DNA of 64,000 nucleotides from Emticicia sp040253585. Lineage in GTDB: Bacteria; Bacteroidota; Bacteroidia; Cytophagales; Spirosomataceae. Below, one piece after another: positions 24,777 through 33,567 of the stretch. Location: contig NZ_JBELAU010000009.1 in assembly GCF_040253585.1 (NCBI RefSeq), forward strand, positions 277,177 through 341,176. Reading direction: 5' to 3'. The notes below the pieces were generated by a model that made no database searches, had not been told where the DNA came from, and worked only from the letters and a program-made list of their open reading frames with translations. Position numbers and translations under genes: made by a program. Every line of letters begins with the position of its first letter. Positions within the stretch are counted from its first letter, which is position 1.

Positions 24777-26716
24777 CATTCCTCTCTCTCTAAAGAAATA
24801 TTATCAATCGGACGAAGAATCAATGGTACTTTTTCGACTTTTACATTGCTTGTATCAAGCCCGAACCATTTATCTTCTGAGTTCGTAAAACCTTTAATGA
24901 AGAAGTAGGCTTCCATCGTCAGACGTTCCCAGAACGGAAGTTTGTTTTCATTCGATAAATATCTTTCTAAAACAACAAAACGGAAATCACCAGTTACATT
25001 TTGTTTGCTTAGCGACTCGTATCGACTTCTAATGTCAACTTCCTTACGTTTTACCATTTCCTCAATAACTTTTCTGAAATAGAGATTGATTTTTTGTTCA
25101 ACCCTAAAGCCCAGCTTGAAAGTTACTTTAATTACATCATCTGGTTCGATGATATTTACCTTATATTTCATTGTGTAAGGTTCATCTGTGATGTCAACAT
25201 GGATAAACCAATAGATATCTGCACGTTTTGGGCGTTTCTCAAAAATTGAATACATCACCTTTGATTCAATTTCCGAAACCCGGTGAGCGTTACTCATATA
25301 AACCAAGTGTGTTGAATATTTCTGAACCGATTCATCTTTACTCAATTCTTTTAAGCCATCAATGTATTTTTCCAGTTTAACAAATTCAGTGAGGCGATTT
25401 TTAATGATATTCGAACGATACCAAATAATCATAACCAACGCAATCACCGAAGCAATTAATACCGAAACCCAACCACCATGACTAAATTTAAGCATGTTAG
25501 CTGCCAAGAAAGCACCTTCAATCAAAACATAGACTACCAAAAAGGCCACAATCCAAGCCTTATTGAAGCGATGAGTATAAAGATAATACGCCGCTAAAAC
25601 TGTGGTCATCAACATGGTGAGGGTAATGGCTAAGCCATAAGCAGCCTCCATATTGGCAGATTCTTTGAAATAAAGCACCACGCCTACACAGCCAGCCCAA
25701 AGCAACCAATTGATACTGCGGATATAAAGCTGCCCTTTGTGGTCAGAAGGGTATTTCAAACGAACTTTTGGCCAAAAAGTAAGGCGAATTGCCTCCGAAA
25801 TCAAAGTATAAGAACCTGTAATCAAGGCTTGACTGGCAATGATGGTAGCCATTGTAGCGATACCAATTCCAATCAACAAAAACCAATCAGGCATTAATTG
25901 ATAAAATGGCTTACGGCCATCTAAATGTTGGCCATTCATTGAAATTGCCCACACACCTTGCCCAAAGTAGTTAAGTAGCAAACAGATTTTAACAAAAATC
26001 CAGCTAATTCTGATATTTCCACGACCGCAATGCCCTAAATCAGAGTAAAGAGCTTCTGCTCCTGTTGTACACAAAAATACTGAACCGAGTAGCCAAAAGC
26101 CATCTTGATGGAAAAACAATAAGCGATAGGCATGATAAGGGTTTAGGGCTTTAAAAATGGCTGGGTCGTTAATAATCTGACGAAGCCCCAAAATAGCCAG
26201 CATCGAAAACCAAATAAACATAACAGGCCCGAAAGCTTTACCAACTAAGTTTGTACCAAATGCTTGTACTAAAAATAGTATCGTTATGATAGTAATGATA
26301 ATTGGAATGGTGTTAATGTCGGGATAGACAAGTTGTAAGCCTTCAATCGCAGAAGAAACCGAAACGGGCGGAGTAATAATTCCATCGGCCAGTAAAGTAC
26401 TACCACCAATAATTGCAGGAATAGTGAGCCATTTGGCGTGGCGTCTGACAAGAGCATAGAGTGCAAAAATCCCACCTTCACCGTTGTTATCGGCTCTTAA
26501 AATCAGAATGACGTACTTTAGCGTGGTTTGTAGTGTAAGTGTCCAGAAAATAAGCGATAATGAACCAAAGACAATTTCTTCATCAATTTTTTCTTTGCCA
26601 ATAATGGCCTGCATTACGTAGAGCGGCGAAGTCCCGATGTCTCCGAAAATGATACCAAGTGTAATAAGCAATCCAGCGGCCGTAACCTTATCAAGGTTTT
26701 TGTGATTTTGGCTCAT
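24776..26716 (-). CDS. kup: Kup-type potassium uptake transporter
   Basis: Kup imports potassium, probably with protons. The 646-residue protein has the family N-terminus: LLITLGIIFGDIGTSPLYVM, then GEGGIFALYALVRRHAKW, STLLADGIITPPVSVSSAIEG (residues about 100-120), and about twelve hydrophobic segments through residue 450. The cytoplasmic C-terminal domain of about 200 residues ends ISLEREE. Length is normal. The gene is monocistronic. Its promoter (26748-26776) contains a palindrome that fills the spacer between the -33 and -7 boxes, suggesting direct repression or activation at that site. Confidence 0.95.
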   Translation of the reverse strand: MSQNHKNLDKVTAAGLLITLGIIFGDIGTSPLYVMQAIIGKEKIDEEIVFGSLSLIFWTLTLQTTLKYVILILRADNNGEGGIFALYALVRRHAKWLTIPAIIGGSTLLADGIITPPVSVSSAIEGLQLVYPDINTIPIIITIITILFLVQAFGTNLVGKAFGPVMFIWFSMLAILGLRQIINDPAIFKALNPYHAYRLLFFHQDGFWLLGSVFLCTTGAEALYSDLGHCGRGNIRISWIFVKICLLLNYFGQGVWAISMNGQHLDGRKPFYQLMPDWFLLIGIGIATMATIIASQALITGSYTLISEAIRLTFWPKVRLKYPSDHKGQLYIRSINWLLWAGCVGVVLYFKESANMEAAYGLAITLTMLMTTVLAAYYLYTHRFNKAWIVAFLVVYVLIEGAFLAANMLKFSHGGWVSVLIASVIALVMIIWYRSNIIKNRLTEFVKLEKYIDGLKELSKDESVQKYSTHLVYMSNAHRVSEIESKVMYSIFEKRPKRADIYWFIHVDITDEPYTMKYKVNIIEPDDVIKVTFKLGFRVEQKINLYFRKVIEEMVKRKEVDIRSRYESLSKQNVTGDFRFVVLERYLSNENKLPFWERLTMEAYFFIKGFTNSEDKWFGLDTSNVKVEKVPLILRPIDNISLEREE

Positions 26717-26747
26717 TATTTTTAACGATATTTAGTAAAAAAGTGTG

Positions 26748-26776
26748 CAAATGTAGCAGTTTGTAAGAAACTGCAA
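26748..26776 (-). promoter_or_regulatory. Candidate kup promoter with palindromic operator in the spacer
   Basis: On the minus strand, TTG (26776-26774) is followed after 18 bases by TACATTTG (26755-26748), a full match to TAnnTTTG. The inverted repeat GCAGTTTCTTACAAACTGC (7-base arms, 26774-26756) covers the whole spacer and shares the G of TTG. A dimeric regulator bound here would block or reshape the promoter. Confidence 0.6.
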
Positions 26777-27007
26777 TATTTTATTCGAGTTTTTTTATTT
26801 GGTAATTAGCTAAAAATCAAGGAAAAAAAAAGTATTTCATGGAAAAGTTTAAAAAAAACTGTTTTTAGTGCCATTTGGGGTTTGTTTAAAATAATCTTTA
26901 ATCAAGTAAAAATCTGATTCTTAGCTGCAACAAGGCCTATTTGTCTCGAATTATAATCTGAGACGGCTCAAATCATCTTCTGCAACGAACGGCTTTTCAT
27001 TTTGCCC

Positions 27008-27015
27008 CAACTTTG
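27008..27015 (+). promoter_or_regulatory. Weak -7 promoter box of the 27060 operon
   Basis: CAACTTTG differs from TAnnTTTG at one position and lies 45 bases before the ATG at 27060. No convincing -33 TTG was found. Confidence 0.3.
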
Positions 27016-27059
27016 TATCATCAAATCGCAATGAAGCGTTTGGCAAAAAATTTATAAAA

Positions 27060-27410
27060 ATGAAAAAGCTATTTCTTACATCAATCGCATTTACTTTATT
27101 TTTTACGTCTTGTCGTAGTCTAACTTCAACAACTTATATCAAAGGCAATGATGCTTTTATCTTGGGTAATAATAAGCATGAAGAGTTTTCGGTAAGACTA
27201 AAAAATGTTTCTAAAAGCAACCTCGAACTTTGGAGAACACCAATTGATGGTGGTAAGCATTCGCCAGTAACCGTAAAGCCCAATGAAACTGTAAAAGTAA
27301 ATGTAGAAAAAAACACGGCTTTAAAAATTGAAAATAAAACTAATGAGCAAGCAACAGTTGAACTTTTGGTAAAAGGAGATACTGGTCTTTCGATGGGTTA
27401 TAAAAACTAA
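27060..27410 (+). CDS. Small lipoprotein of unknown function
   Basis: The 116-residue protein has a lipobox (LFFTSC, Cys18). The mature part looks like one immunoglobulin-like beta-sandwich: FSVRLKNVSKSNLELWRT, VTVKPNETVKVNVEKNTAL and KIENKTNEQATVELLVKG. No named family is recognised. It is the first of a run of four plus-strand genes (27060-28999) ahead of an AraC-type regulator, and lies 26 bases before the DoxX gene. Confidence 0.72.
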   Translation: MKKLFLTSIAFTLFFTSCRSLTSTTYIKGNDAFILGNNKHEEFSVRLKNVSKSNLELWRTPIDGGKHSPVTVKPNETVKVNVEKNTALKIENKTNEQATVELLVKGDTGLSMGYKN

Positions 27411-27436
27411 AATTTTAACATTTTAAATTTTTAAAA

Positions 27437-27922
27437 ATGAAAAAGCTATTACAACCTATCCTGATGCCGCATTGGCTACAAGATTTTTTATTTGCCATTC
27501 CACGAATCGTGTGTGGATATTTACTTGCTACCGATTTTGGGGCAGCAAAGTTCGGCTTGCCGTGGTCGCCACCCGATAATAATCTTGGATTTTTTGAAGT
27601 TGCCTTTTGGTTTCCGAACGATGTGGCTGAGTACGGCGGAATCTTCGCACTTTTCCCTGCATTTTTTGCTTGGATGGGAGCTTTTAGCGAAGCCATTGGC
27701 GGATTGTTCCTTTTACTGGGTTTTAAAACTCGCATTGCTTCGTTTTTGATTTTATGCACAATGTTAGTAGCGGTTTTTATGCAACAATTCAACAACGGCA
27801 TGTGGAATATGCTTCCTGCAATGGGCTTTTTGTGGGTTAGCCTTTTTACAATGGTTTTAGGCTCAGGCCGCTTCGGAATTGATTTCTTACTCTCAAAAAA
27901 GTACTACAGTGAAAACAAATAA
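27437..27922 (+). CDS. DoxX-family membrane protein
   Basis: The 161-residue protein has four hydrophobic helices and the DoxX pattern: IPRIVCGYLLATDFGAAKFG near the N-terminus, FPAFFAWMGAFSEAIGGLFL in the middle, GFKTRIASFLILCTMLVAVF, and a final helix FLWVSLFTMVLGSGRFGIDF. DoxX proteins are inner-membrane proteins linked to redox and stress functions, but the reaction is not settled. The C-terminus overlaps the next gene by 14 bases if its GTG start is used. Confidence 0.87.
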   Translation: MKKLLQPILMPHWLQDFLFAIPRIVCGYLLATDFGAAKFGLPWSPPDNNLGFFEVAFWFPNDVAEYGGIFALFPAFFAWMGAFSEAIGGLFLLLGFKTRIASFLILCTMLVAVFMQQFNNGMWNMLPAMGFLWVSLFTMVLGSGRFGIDFLLSKKYYSENK

Positions 27923-28271
27923 CATACTCATAATCAGCATATTATTTTTGCTTGCTACAAGTTGCGTACAAAAAGCTTATGAGCGAAAAGTAATTTTCTT
28001 ACTCCATACCGAACAACTAAAAAACATCGAAAAAGTAGGTCTTCGAGGTAATAACAGACCACTTACTTGGCAAAAAGACTTAGAAATGACCGCAGTCAAA
28101 AAAGATAGCCTTTACTCGGTTACGGTTACTTTTCTAACAGGCTACAAGTTTGCGGAAGTGAAATTTGTTGTCAACGATGAGTTTGAATTACAAGAAAAAG
28201 ATAATCGCAGAGTCATTTTCAACGAAAACGGTGAAACTATTTACGAAGCAACATTTGGCAAAGAAAAGTAG
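27909..28271 (+). CDS. Small lipoprotein with carbohydrate-binding-like fold
   Basis: From the GTG at 27909 the product is 120 residues with a lipobox (LLATSC). The mature part, IEKVGLRGNNRPLTWQKDLE then DSLYSVTVTFLTGYKFAEVK and FVVNDEFELQEKDNRRVIF, resembles CBM20/CBM48-like beta-sandwiches, which often read G-N-x-P-L-x-W. This is a fold-level guess. The GTG overlaps the DoxX gene by 14 bases; the ATG-like start at 27879 adds ten residues before the signal and is less likely. Confidence 0.6.
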   Translation: MKTNNILIISILFLLATSCVQKAYERKVIFLLHTEQLKNIEKVGLRGNNRPLTWQKDLEMTAVKKDSLYSVTVTFLTGYKFAEVKFVVNDEFELQEKDNRRVIFNENGETIYEATFGKEK

Positions 28272-28321
28272 AGCGAAGTTCTATTTTGCTCAGAAAAAAT
28301 CAACATTTAAAACATACAAAT

Positions 28322-28999
28322 ATGAAAAAGTTAATTTTGATCATCGTCATATTTAATCTATTTTGCACGGCCATTTTTGCTCAAAAAGGCCCATTAAAAG
28401 GCATAGGAAAAATCATTTCAAGAACTTTTGATTTTAAAGACTTCGATAAAGTTTCGTTTGAAGACTTTGATGGAAAGATTGAGGTAGAAATCGGTAAACC
28501 GTTTTCAATAAAAGTAGATATTGACGAAAATTTAGAGCCAAGACTTGAAGTGAAAAAAGATGATACCGAAAATCAGCTAATTATTCGCTTGGCAGGAAAC
28601 TACAATGGAAAACTGTATTTAGAAGATACCCGCATCAAAATCAAAGTAACAATGCCCGAAGCTTCGGTTATTCAGCACCGAGGAAATACAAATGTGCATA
28701 TTTCGGGCATTTTAGGGCGATATTTTAGATTTGAAAATGAAGGAAATGGTGATGTTTCGCTACAAGGAACTATCGACGAACTCGATATCAAAAAAAGCGG
28801 TAATGGAAATGTAAATGCTCAAAAACTCGTCGCCAAAACGGCCAAAGTAAAAAGCTATGGCAATGGAAATGTGTCGGTAAATTCACAAATTTCGCTTGTT
28901 GCTCACGGTACTGGAAACAACAGCGTAATGCAGTTTGGCCAAGGAAAAATTGACCCGATGTCAGGAATTATTGGCAATGGCGAAGTACGGAAAATGTGA
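28322..28999 (+). CDS. Exported GIN-domain (DUF2807) protein
   Basis: The 225-residue protein has a signal peptide (LIIVIFNLFCTAIFAQ). It is a DUF2807 (GIN, putative autotransporter-adhesin-head-like) beta-helix: FDKVSFEDFDGKIEVEIG, then short repeated rungs such as NGDVSLQGTIDELDIKKSGN, GNVNAQKLVAKTAKVKSYGN and GNVSVNSQISLVAHGTGN. The GNGNV repeats stack as beta-helix turns. Many Bacteroidota carry such exported proteins; the role is not settled. The ATG at 28322 starts the signal peptide. It precedes the AraC-type regulator by 52 bases. Confidence 0.85.
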   Translation: MKKLILIIVIFNLFCTAIFAQKGPLKGIGKIISRTFDFKDFDKVSFEDFDGKIEVEIGKPFSIKVDIDENLEPRLEVKKDDTENQLIIRLAGNYNGKLYLEDTRIKIKVTMPEASVIQHRGNTNVHISGILGRYFRFENEGNGDVSLQGTIDELDIKKSGNGNVNAQKLVAKTAKVKSYGNGNVSVNSQISLVAHGTGNNSVMQFGQGKIDPMSGIIGNGEVRKM

Positions 29000-29051
29000 A
29001 GTCAAACAAAACAGTATTGAAATAGTTAAAAGAAAGAACAACCTCTGAACA

Positions 29052-30182
29052 ATGTCATTATACACTACTCCGCTACAATTTGGCTATTTTTTGGCTCTGC
29101 TCTTTGCTGTTTTACTTTGGTACAGAGGCTGGCAAGAAGAGCGTCTTTCTGATAAATTCTTGGGTTTTGTGATGTTTTTTCTGGCAATGGAAATCCAAGA
29201 TTATACTTTTGGTTTTGCTGGAATCAATATTTTGTGGGAAAAGTTTGATGGTTTTCCTCGTTATTTTCATTTAGCTTTTGCTCCGACTATTTATTTTTAT
29301 CTGAAAGCTCAAATCAATCGAGATTTTCGTTTTAAGCCAATTTATTTTCTGCATTACATACCTTATGCTATCTATTTCATTATCAATTTTGTAGTTTTCT
29401 TGCAGGGAAATGAGGCCGTAAACAGCTTTAGAAGCTCAACACTTTCTGATTATTTGGGTTGGGTCGAAACAATTGCGATTTGGACTTCTTATATTTATTA
29501 TTTCTATCAATCGCTTCGTATTTACAAAGAATATCGTAGATGGACTGAAACACAATTTTCTGATACTGAAACGATTAGCTTTGTTTGGCTACGAAATTTT
29601 ATTTATTTGATTATTGCAGGTGAAGTATTCAAATGGGCATGGGGTCTGGCCGATAAACTACTCGGTGATTTGCCTTTTGAGCAAGATTGGTGGTGGCATT
29701 TATTTACGGTTTTGATAATCTGTTATGTTGGAATCAAAGGCTATGCACAGCATCAGCCTTTACGTTTGTCTTACACGAGTAAAATCATAGTACAAAATTC
29801 TGTTATTGAGGAGATAAGTGTTCAGACAAATGAACCAAAAGAAAATGAATATGAATCTATGAAGCCAAAAATCGAAACACTGATGCTTCAGGAAAAATTA
29901 TTTCTCGAACCCGAACTTTCCTTGAGCGATTTAGCTCAGAAGCTAAAAACCAATACATCGGTGCTTTCGGCGGCGATAAACTCAAATTTCGGTAAAAACT
30001 TCAATGATTTTGTAAACGAATACCGAGTAGAAGAATTTAAGAAACAAATAAAACTACCACGAAACCAAAACTACACACTTTTGGCCGTGGCTTTCGACTG
30101 CGGATTTAATTCAAAAGCAACATTCAATCGAGCATTCAAGAAATTTACAGGCCAATCTCCGAGTAGATTTGAAGAAGTTTGA
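29052..30182 (+). CDS. Membrane-linked AraC-family transcriptional regulator
   Basis: The 376-residue protein has an N-terminal region of about seven hydrophobic helices (residues about 5-235) and a C-terminal AraC/XylS DNA-binding domain (about 270-376) with two helix-turn-helix units: LSLSDLAQKLKTNTSVLSAA and YTLLAVAFDCGFNSKATFNR, ending FKKFTGQSPSRFEE. This membrane-AraC design is common in Bacteroidota and probably senses an envelope signal. It lies downstream of the lipoprotein/DoxX/GIN genes and may control them. A terminator follows at once. Confidence 0.88.
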   Translation: MSLYTTPLQFGYFLALLFAVLLWYRGWQEERLSDKFLGFVMFFLAMEIQDYTFGFAGINILWEKFDGFPRYFHLAFAPTIYFYLKAQINRDFRFKPIYFLHYIPYAIYFIINFVVFLQGNEAVNSFRSSTLSDYLGWVETIAIWTSYIYYFYQSLRIYKEYRRWTETQFSDTETISFVWLRNFIYLIIAGEVFKWAWGLADKLLGDLPFEQDWWWHLFTVLIICYVGIKGYAQHQPLRLSYTSKIIVQNSVIEEISVQTNEPKENEYESMKPKIETLMLQEKLFLEPELSLSDLAQKLKTNTSVLSAAINSNFGKNFNDFVNEYRVEEFKKQIKLPRNQNYTLLAVAFDCGFNSKATFNRAFKKFTGQSPSRFEEV

Positions 30183-30187
30183 AACAA

Positions 30188-30218
30188 AAAAGCAGTTTCC
30201 AACAAGGAAACTGCTTTT
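30188..30218. terminator. Bidirectional terminator after the AraC gene
   Basis: aaaagcagtttcc and ggaaactgctttt form a 13-bp stem with a 5-base loop, flanked by A and T tracts. Confidence 0.85.
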
Positions 30219-30221
30219 CTT

Positions 30222-30251
30222 TCTCCTCCCTATCGGAGAAGCTGGGAGCGG
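30222..30251. repeat. CTCC/GGAG word repeat before the DUF547 stop
   Basis: ctcctccctatcggagaag followed by ctgggagcgg contains the inverted words ctcc and ggag. It abuts the stop codon of the minus-strand DUF547 gene at 30252. A related C/G-rich word occurs at 50659-50682. Confidence 0.5.
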
Positions 30252-31019
30252 CTAATACTTCCCATTCAATTCCCAATTATAAGTCATATAAGAAACTTTT
30301 GCACCCTTATTGGCTTTTACCTTAGCATATTTGTTTGCCCAATCAATAATAGACATTTTATCTTTAAAATCGCCACCGTACCAATTAAAGATATTTGATA
30401 ATTTAGCTTCATCGGCCGATACTTGATTTTTGCTTGAATCATTCAAGAAATCTACCCCTTGATCGTCGAGTTGTTGGTTCAATTTTGCCGCCACAAAAGC
30501 CTCATTTCTGAGCGGTGGACAAGATTTTGCAGCACAAACTAACGCAAAGTGAATACGAGGCTCATCAAAATCCTTTCTGATAATACCGTGTTCAATATTA
30601 TTCAAATCCATTTTCTTTCCACCAATATTGATAAATTTTACATCCCACGGAGTATTCACAAACGGAATTTTAACTTTGCTGCCAATATCTTTGATACTTT
30701 TTATTTTACTATCTAAATTATCTAAGATAAGTTGAATAGTAAAGGCATTATAAGCATTAATCCAATAAGCGAGTTTTTCATCTTTGCTCCATTTATCGCC
30801 TGGGGCATTGTTTTCTACCAAAGTTAGATACTTTTTCAACTCTGTTTGGTCTTTCTTAAAACCCGCATAATTAACAAATCCTTTTGCATCGACGTGTTTT
30901 TTCAAGAGGCCATTCCAAATTTCATGGCTAATTGGTTCGGCATTTGATGTCGGTGCGTTTACGGCAAAACAACTACTCACCGTAACTAATAGAATACATA
31001 AAAAGGCTGTGATTTTCAT
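30252..31019 (-). CDS. Exported DUF547 protein
   Basis: The 255-residue protein has a signal peptide (ITAFLCILLVTVSSCFAV). The DUF547 domain is marked by WSKDEKLAYWINAYNAFTIQ, FVNTPWDVKFINIGGKKMDL, NNIEHGIIRKDFDEPRIHFA and LVCAAKSCPPLRNEAF. This family has a papain-like fold in some members, but enzymatic activity is not established. It stands alone, between a convergent terminator and the acyltransferase gene on the same strand. Confidence 0.88.
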   Translation of the reverse strand: MKITAFLCILLVTVSSCFAVNAPTSNAEPISHEIWNGLLKKHVDAKGFVNYAGFKKDQTELKKYLTLVENNAPGDKWSKDEKLAYWINAYNAFTIQLILDNLDSKIKSIKDIGSKVKIPFVNTPWDVKFINIGGKKMDLNNIEHGIIRKDFDEPRIHFALVCAAKSCPPLRNEAFVAAKLNQQLDDQGVDFLNDSSKNQVSADEAKLSNIFNWYGGDFKDKMSIIDWANKYAKVKANKGAKVSYMTYNWELNGKY

Positions 31020-31120
31020 ATTTCTGTGTTTTTTGTCATTATTTGTATTTAGACTACTTTCTTACATATACGTATCTAAGTAGTAAAAAGTTTGTCATTA
31101 ACAGATAATAACAAAACCCC

Positions 31121-32233
31121 TTAGACACGCAAGAATATCTTATAATGATACATCGCTCTCAGAAATGCCCATTTTACTCCAATTACAGCCAATGTAATGA
31201 TTACGCCGTAGTAATGTTCACCAAAAAGCTGTCCAAACCATTTGAAAAGCCCTTCCGCAGTATAATACCAGTCAATAAATAGTCCTGACATATAAATCAA
31301 GATAGAGTTTAGACCGATTATAGTGAAAAAGAAAGCCCAACGTTGATATTGTAGTACGTCAATAATAAAATAGAATATCGCCAATAGAATAAGGCTACAA
31401 CCACCCGCATAAAGCATAAATGAGCTTGTCCAAAGGTTTTTATTAATCGGGAAAACCAAGCCCCACATTCCACCAATGATTAAGCACAATAAGCCACCAA
31501 TCGCCAATGTAGCAGCTTTTTGAGTCGGAGTTTTTGCAGAATTATTTTTTAAGAAATTTCCTGCAAAAATTCCCAGTAAACCCGTACAAATAGCTGGAAG
31601 TGTCGAGAAAAGGCCTTCGGGGTCATGAATAACGAGGTGTAATCGGCCTGGAAGTACGGTGCGGTCAACCCAAGAAGCGAAATTGCCTTGAATGGTCAAA
31701 TCACCCGCCACAAAACCTGGAGCAGCACCGAATTTCATAACTAACCAATAGCCAATCAAAATACCCACAAACCATACATACTGAAAACGTTGGCTTGCAT
31801 ACACATAAATAATGCAGGCAAACATATAAGCCAAACCAATACGCCCCAGCACGCTCGGAAAACGTATCTGCGAAAGTTCTTTTATCTGTAAACCATTATT
31901 ATAAATCACCCCCAAAAGCACTAAAATGAGTCCACGCTTAATGATTCGTAGCACAATCTTTCGACTTTCAACGCCTTTATCAATTTCACGCCCAACCGAA
32001 TAAGGAGTTGAAACACCCGAAATGAACAAAAACAATGGAAAAATGAGGTCATAAAAGCGAAAGCCATTCCATGCAACGTGCGAAAGCTGAGTGGCCATCC
32101 AAACGGCTACTGGGTGTTGTGTAGCATGGGCAAGTTCGTGGATAAAATCCTCGCCGCCCATTATCCAAAACATGTCAAAACCACGTAGGGCATCGAGCGA
32201 AAAAAGTCTTTGTTTAGTAGTTGAGGTGTTCAT
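31121..32233 (-). CDS. HGSNAT-like membrane acyltransferase (DUF5009/DUF1624)
   Basis: The 370-residue protein has about ten transmembrane helices. The N-terminal motif RLFSLDALRGFDMFWIMGGE is the family mark of bacterial relatives of heparan-alpha-glucosaminide N-acetyltransferase. Further landmarks are FYDLIFPLFLFISGVSTPYS, VLGRIGLAYMFACIIYVYAS and DPEGLFSTLPAICTGLLGIF. Such proteins are expected to transfer acetyl groups across the inner membrane to sugars; the substrate is unknown. The gene is monocistronic, with a GNAT gene divergent upstream. Confidence 0.88.
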   Translation of the reverse strand: MNTSTTKQRLFSLDALRGFDMFWIMGGEDFIHELAHATQHPVAVWMATQLSHVAWNGFRFYDLIFPLFLFISGVSTPYSVGREIDKGVESRKIVLRIIKRGLILVLLGVIYNNGLQIKELSQIRFPSVLGRIGLAYMFACIIYVYASQRFQYVWFVGILIGYWLVMKFGAAPGFVAGDLTIQGNFASWVDRTVLPGRLHLVIHDPEGLFSTLPAICTGLLGIFAGNFLKNNSAKTPTQKAATLAIGGLLCLIIGGMWGLVFPINKNLWTSSFMLYAGGCSLILLAIFYFIIDVLQYQRWAFFFTIIGLNSILIYMSGLFIDWYYTAEGLFKWFGQLFGEHYYGVIITLAVIGVKWAFLRAMYHYKIFLRV

Positions 32234-32427
32234 TTTTTATTGATTAGGGTAATATTTCAAAGATATAGAAAATTATGGAACGATTGAAAAGAATATTTCT
32301 AATACTTCTAAGAAGGACATTTGTTGGGTTTAAGAATACCTTCTTTTTATTTGGTCAATAACATAAATGTGGTTTTATTTATCATCAATTTTTTGTTGTT
32401 TTGCTTTAACCTAAAACACGATAATTA

Positions 32428-32943
32428 ATGGCTATTAATTTCAGATTGGCTAATGTTAATGATGCTATCTTGCTAAGAAAACTTTCGGAAGATACTTTTC
32501 GAGATACCTACACAGAGTTTAATACGCCCGAAAATATGGAAGCTCATGTTGCTAAAAACTTTTCGATAGAAGCAATAGTAAATGATTTGCAGAGTCCTCA
32601 GAATCAATATTTTATTATTGAGTTTGACACACAAATAGTTGCTTTTGCCAAACTCGTAAAAGACCATAGCACAAAAGGTTTAGCAGATAAAAAGGTCGTA
32701 GAAATCGAACGTTTTTATGTCGATAAAAACCTTCATGGACAGCAGTTGGGAAGAAAACTAATGGATTTCTGCACAAACTGGTCAAAAGAAAACAACTTTG
32801 AAACCATTTGGCTCGGAGTATGGGAAAACAACCAAAATGCCATGGAATTTTATAAGAAAATGGGCTTTGAGTTTCTCGACAAACACATTTTTGTTTTGGG
32901 AACAGAAGTGCAAACCGATTTTACGATGAAAAAAGATGTATGA
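32428..32943 (+). CDS. GNAT-family N-acetyltransferase (first of a pair)
   Basis: The 171-residue protein has the GNAT fold with the acetyl-CoA-binding segment: IERFYVDKNLHGQQLGRKLM (motif A, with QxxGxx) and the later IWLGVWENNQNAMEFYKKMG (motif B), ending FEFLDKHIFVLGTEVQTDF. Length is normal. Substrate is unknown. Its stop overlaps the start of the next GNAT gene as ATGA (32940-32943), so the two are co-translated. Confidence 0.9.
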   Translation: MAINFRLANVNDAILLRKLSEDTFRDTYTEFNTPENMEAHVAKNFSIEAIVNDLQSPQNQYFIIEFDTQIVAFAKLVKDHSTKGLADKKVVEIERFYVDKNLHGQQLGRKLMDFCTNWSKENNFETIWLGVWENNQNAMEFYKKMGFEFLDKHIFVLGTEVQTDFTMKKDV

Positions 32944-33461
32944 TAAATTTAAGAATAGAGAAAATAACGATTTCAGAAGTAGAAAAATTCTCTGAAGTTG
33001 CTACCCAAGCATATTTCGATCATTATCGACACCTTTGGTATGATGAAGGCGAATGGTATGCTCATAAATGCTTCAATGTCAATCAATTATCTGGAGAGTT
33101 ATTAGATACAAAAAATGAGTTTTTCTTTGCAATCCTTGACGAAAAACTTGTTGGGTTTCTAAAACTCCGCCCCGAAAACCAATTGGCTGAACAAGAAGGG
33201 AATGGCTTTGAAATAGAAAGAATTTATCTGACCAATGAAGCTACAGGTAGGGGAGTGGGCCGAAAACTGATGGAGTTTTCCATCGACACGGCTTGCCAAC
33301 AAAATAAAGATTATGTTTGGCTAAAAGCAATGGATAGTAGTCAAAACGCTATCAGATTTTATGAAAGCCTCGGTTTTGAAATCTGTGGAACAGCACGACT
33401 TGACTTTGAGCAAATGAAAACCGAGTATCTGGGAATGGTAGCGATGCGGAGGAATTTATGA
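32940..33461 (+). CDS. GNAT-family N-acetyltransferase (second of a pair)
   Basis: The 173-residue protein shows motif A, IERIYLTNEATGRGVGRKLM, and motif B, VWLKAMDSSQNAIRFYESLG. It has the same layout as the preceding protein, so the pair probably arose by tandem duplication, with clear divergence since. The start overlaps the first gene's stop by 4 bases. Substrate is unknown. An inverted word repeat begins right at its stop codon. Confidence 0.9.
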   Translation: MINLRIEKITISEVEKFSEVATQAYFDHYRHLWYDEGEWYAHKCFNVNQLSGELLDTKNEFFFAILDEKLVGFLKLRPENQLAEQEGNGFEIERIYLTNEATGRGVGRKLMEFSIDTACQQNKDYVWLKAMDSSQNAIRFYESLGFEICGTARLDFEQMKTEYLGMVAMRRNL

Positions 33462-33545
33462 TTTACGAATGACGAATTAAGAATGACGATTTACGAATTT
33501 TATACGTTGTGTATATTCGTAAATCGTCATTCAGACATTCGTAAT
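33462..33545. repeat. Palindromic ACGAAT/GACGA word repeat between convergent genes
   Basis: gaatgacgatttacgaat (33481-33498) and attcgtaaatcgtcattc (33515-33532) pair perfectly over 18 bp with a 16-base loop. Outer words (tttacgaatg, cattcgtaat) extend it. It shares atcgtcattc and acattcgta with the repeat at 43079-43099. Confidence 0.88.
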
Positions 33546-33567
33546 CGCACGGGCGACCCCGTCGCAA

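Larger units (their letters stand above)
26717..27059. other. 343-base intergenic region between divergent kup and the 27060 lipoprotein gene
   Basis: The kup-proximal part holds the candidate kup promoter and operator-like palindrome (26748-26776). The right end has a weak -7-like box for the plus-strand gene (27008-27015). The middle (26790-26990) is AT-rich with A-tracts; no ORF, RNA gene or repeat was recognised there. Confidence 0.6.
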
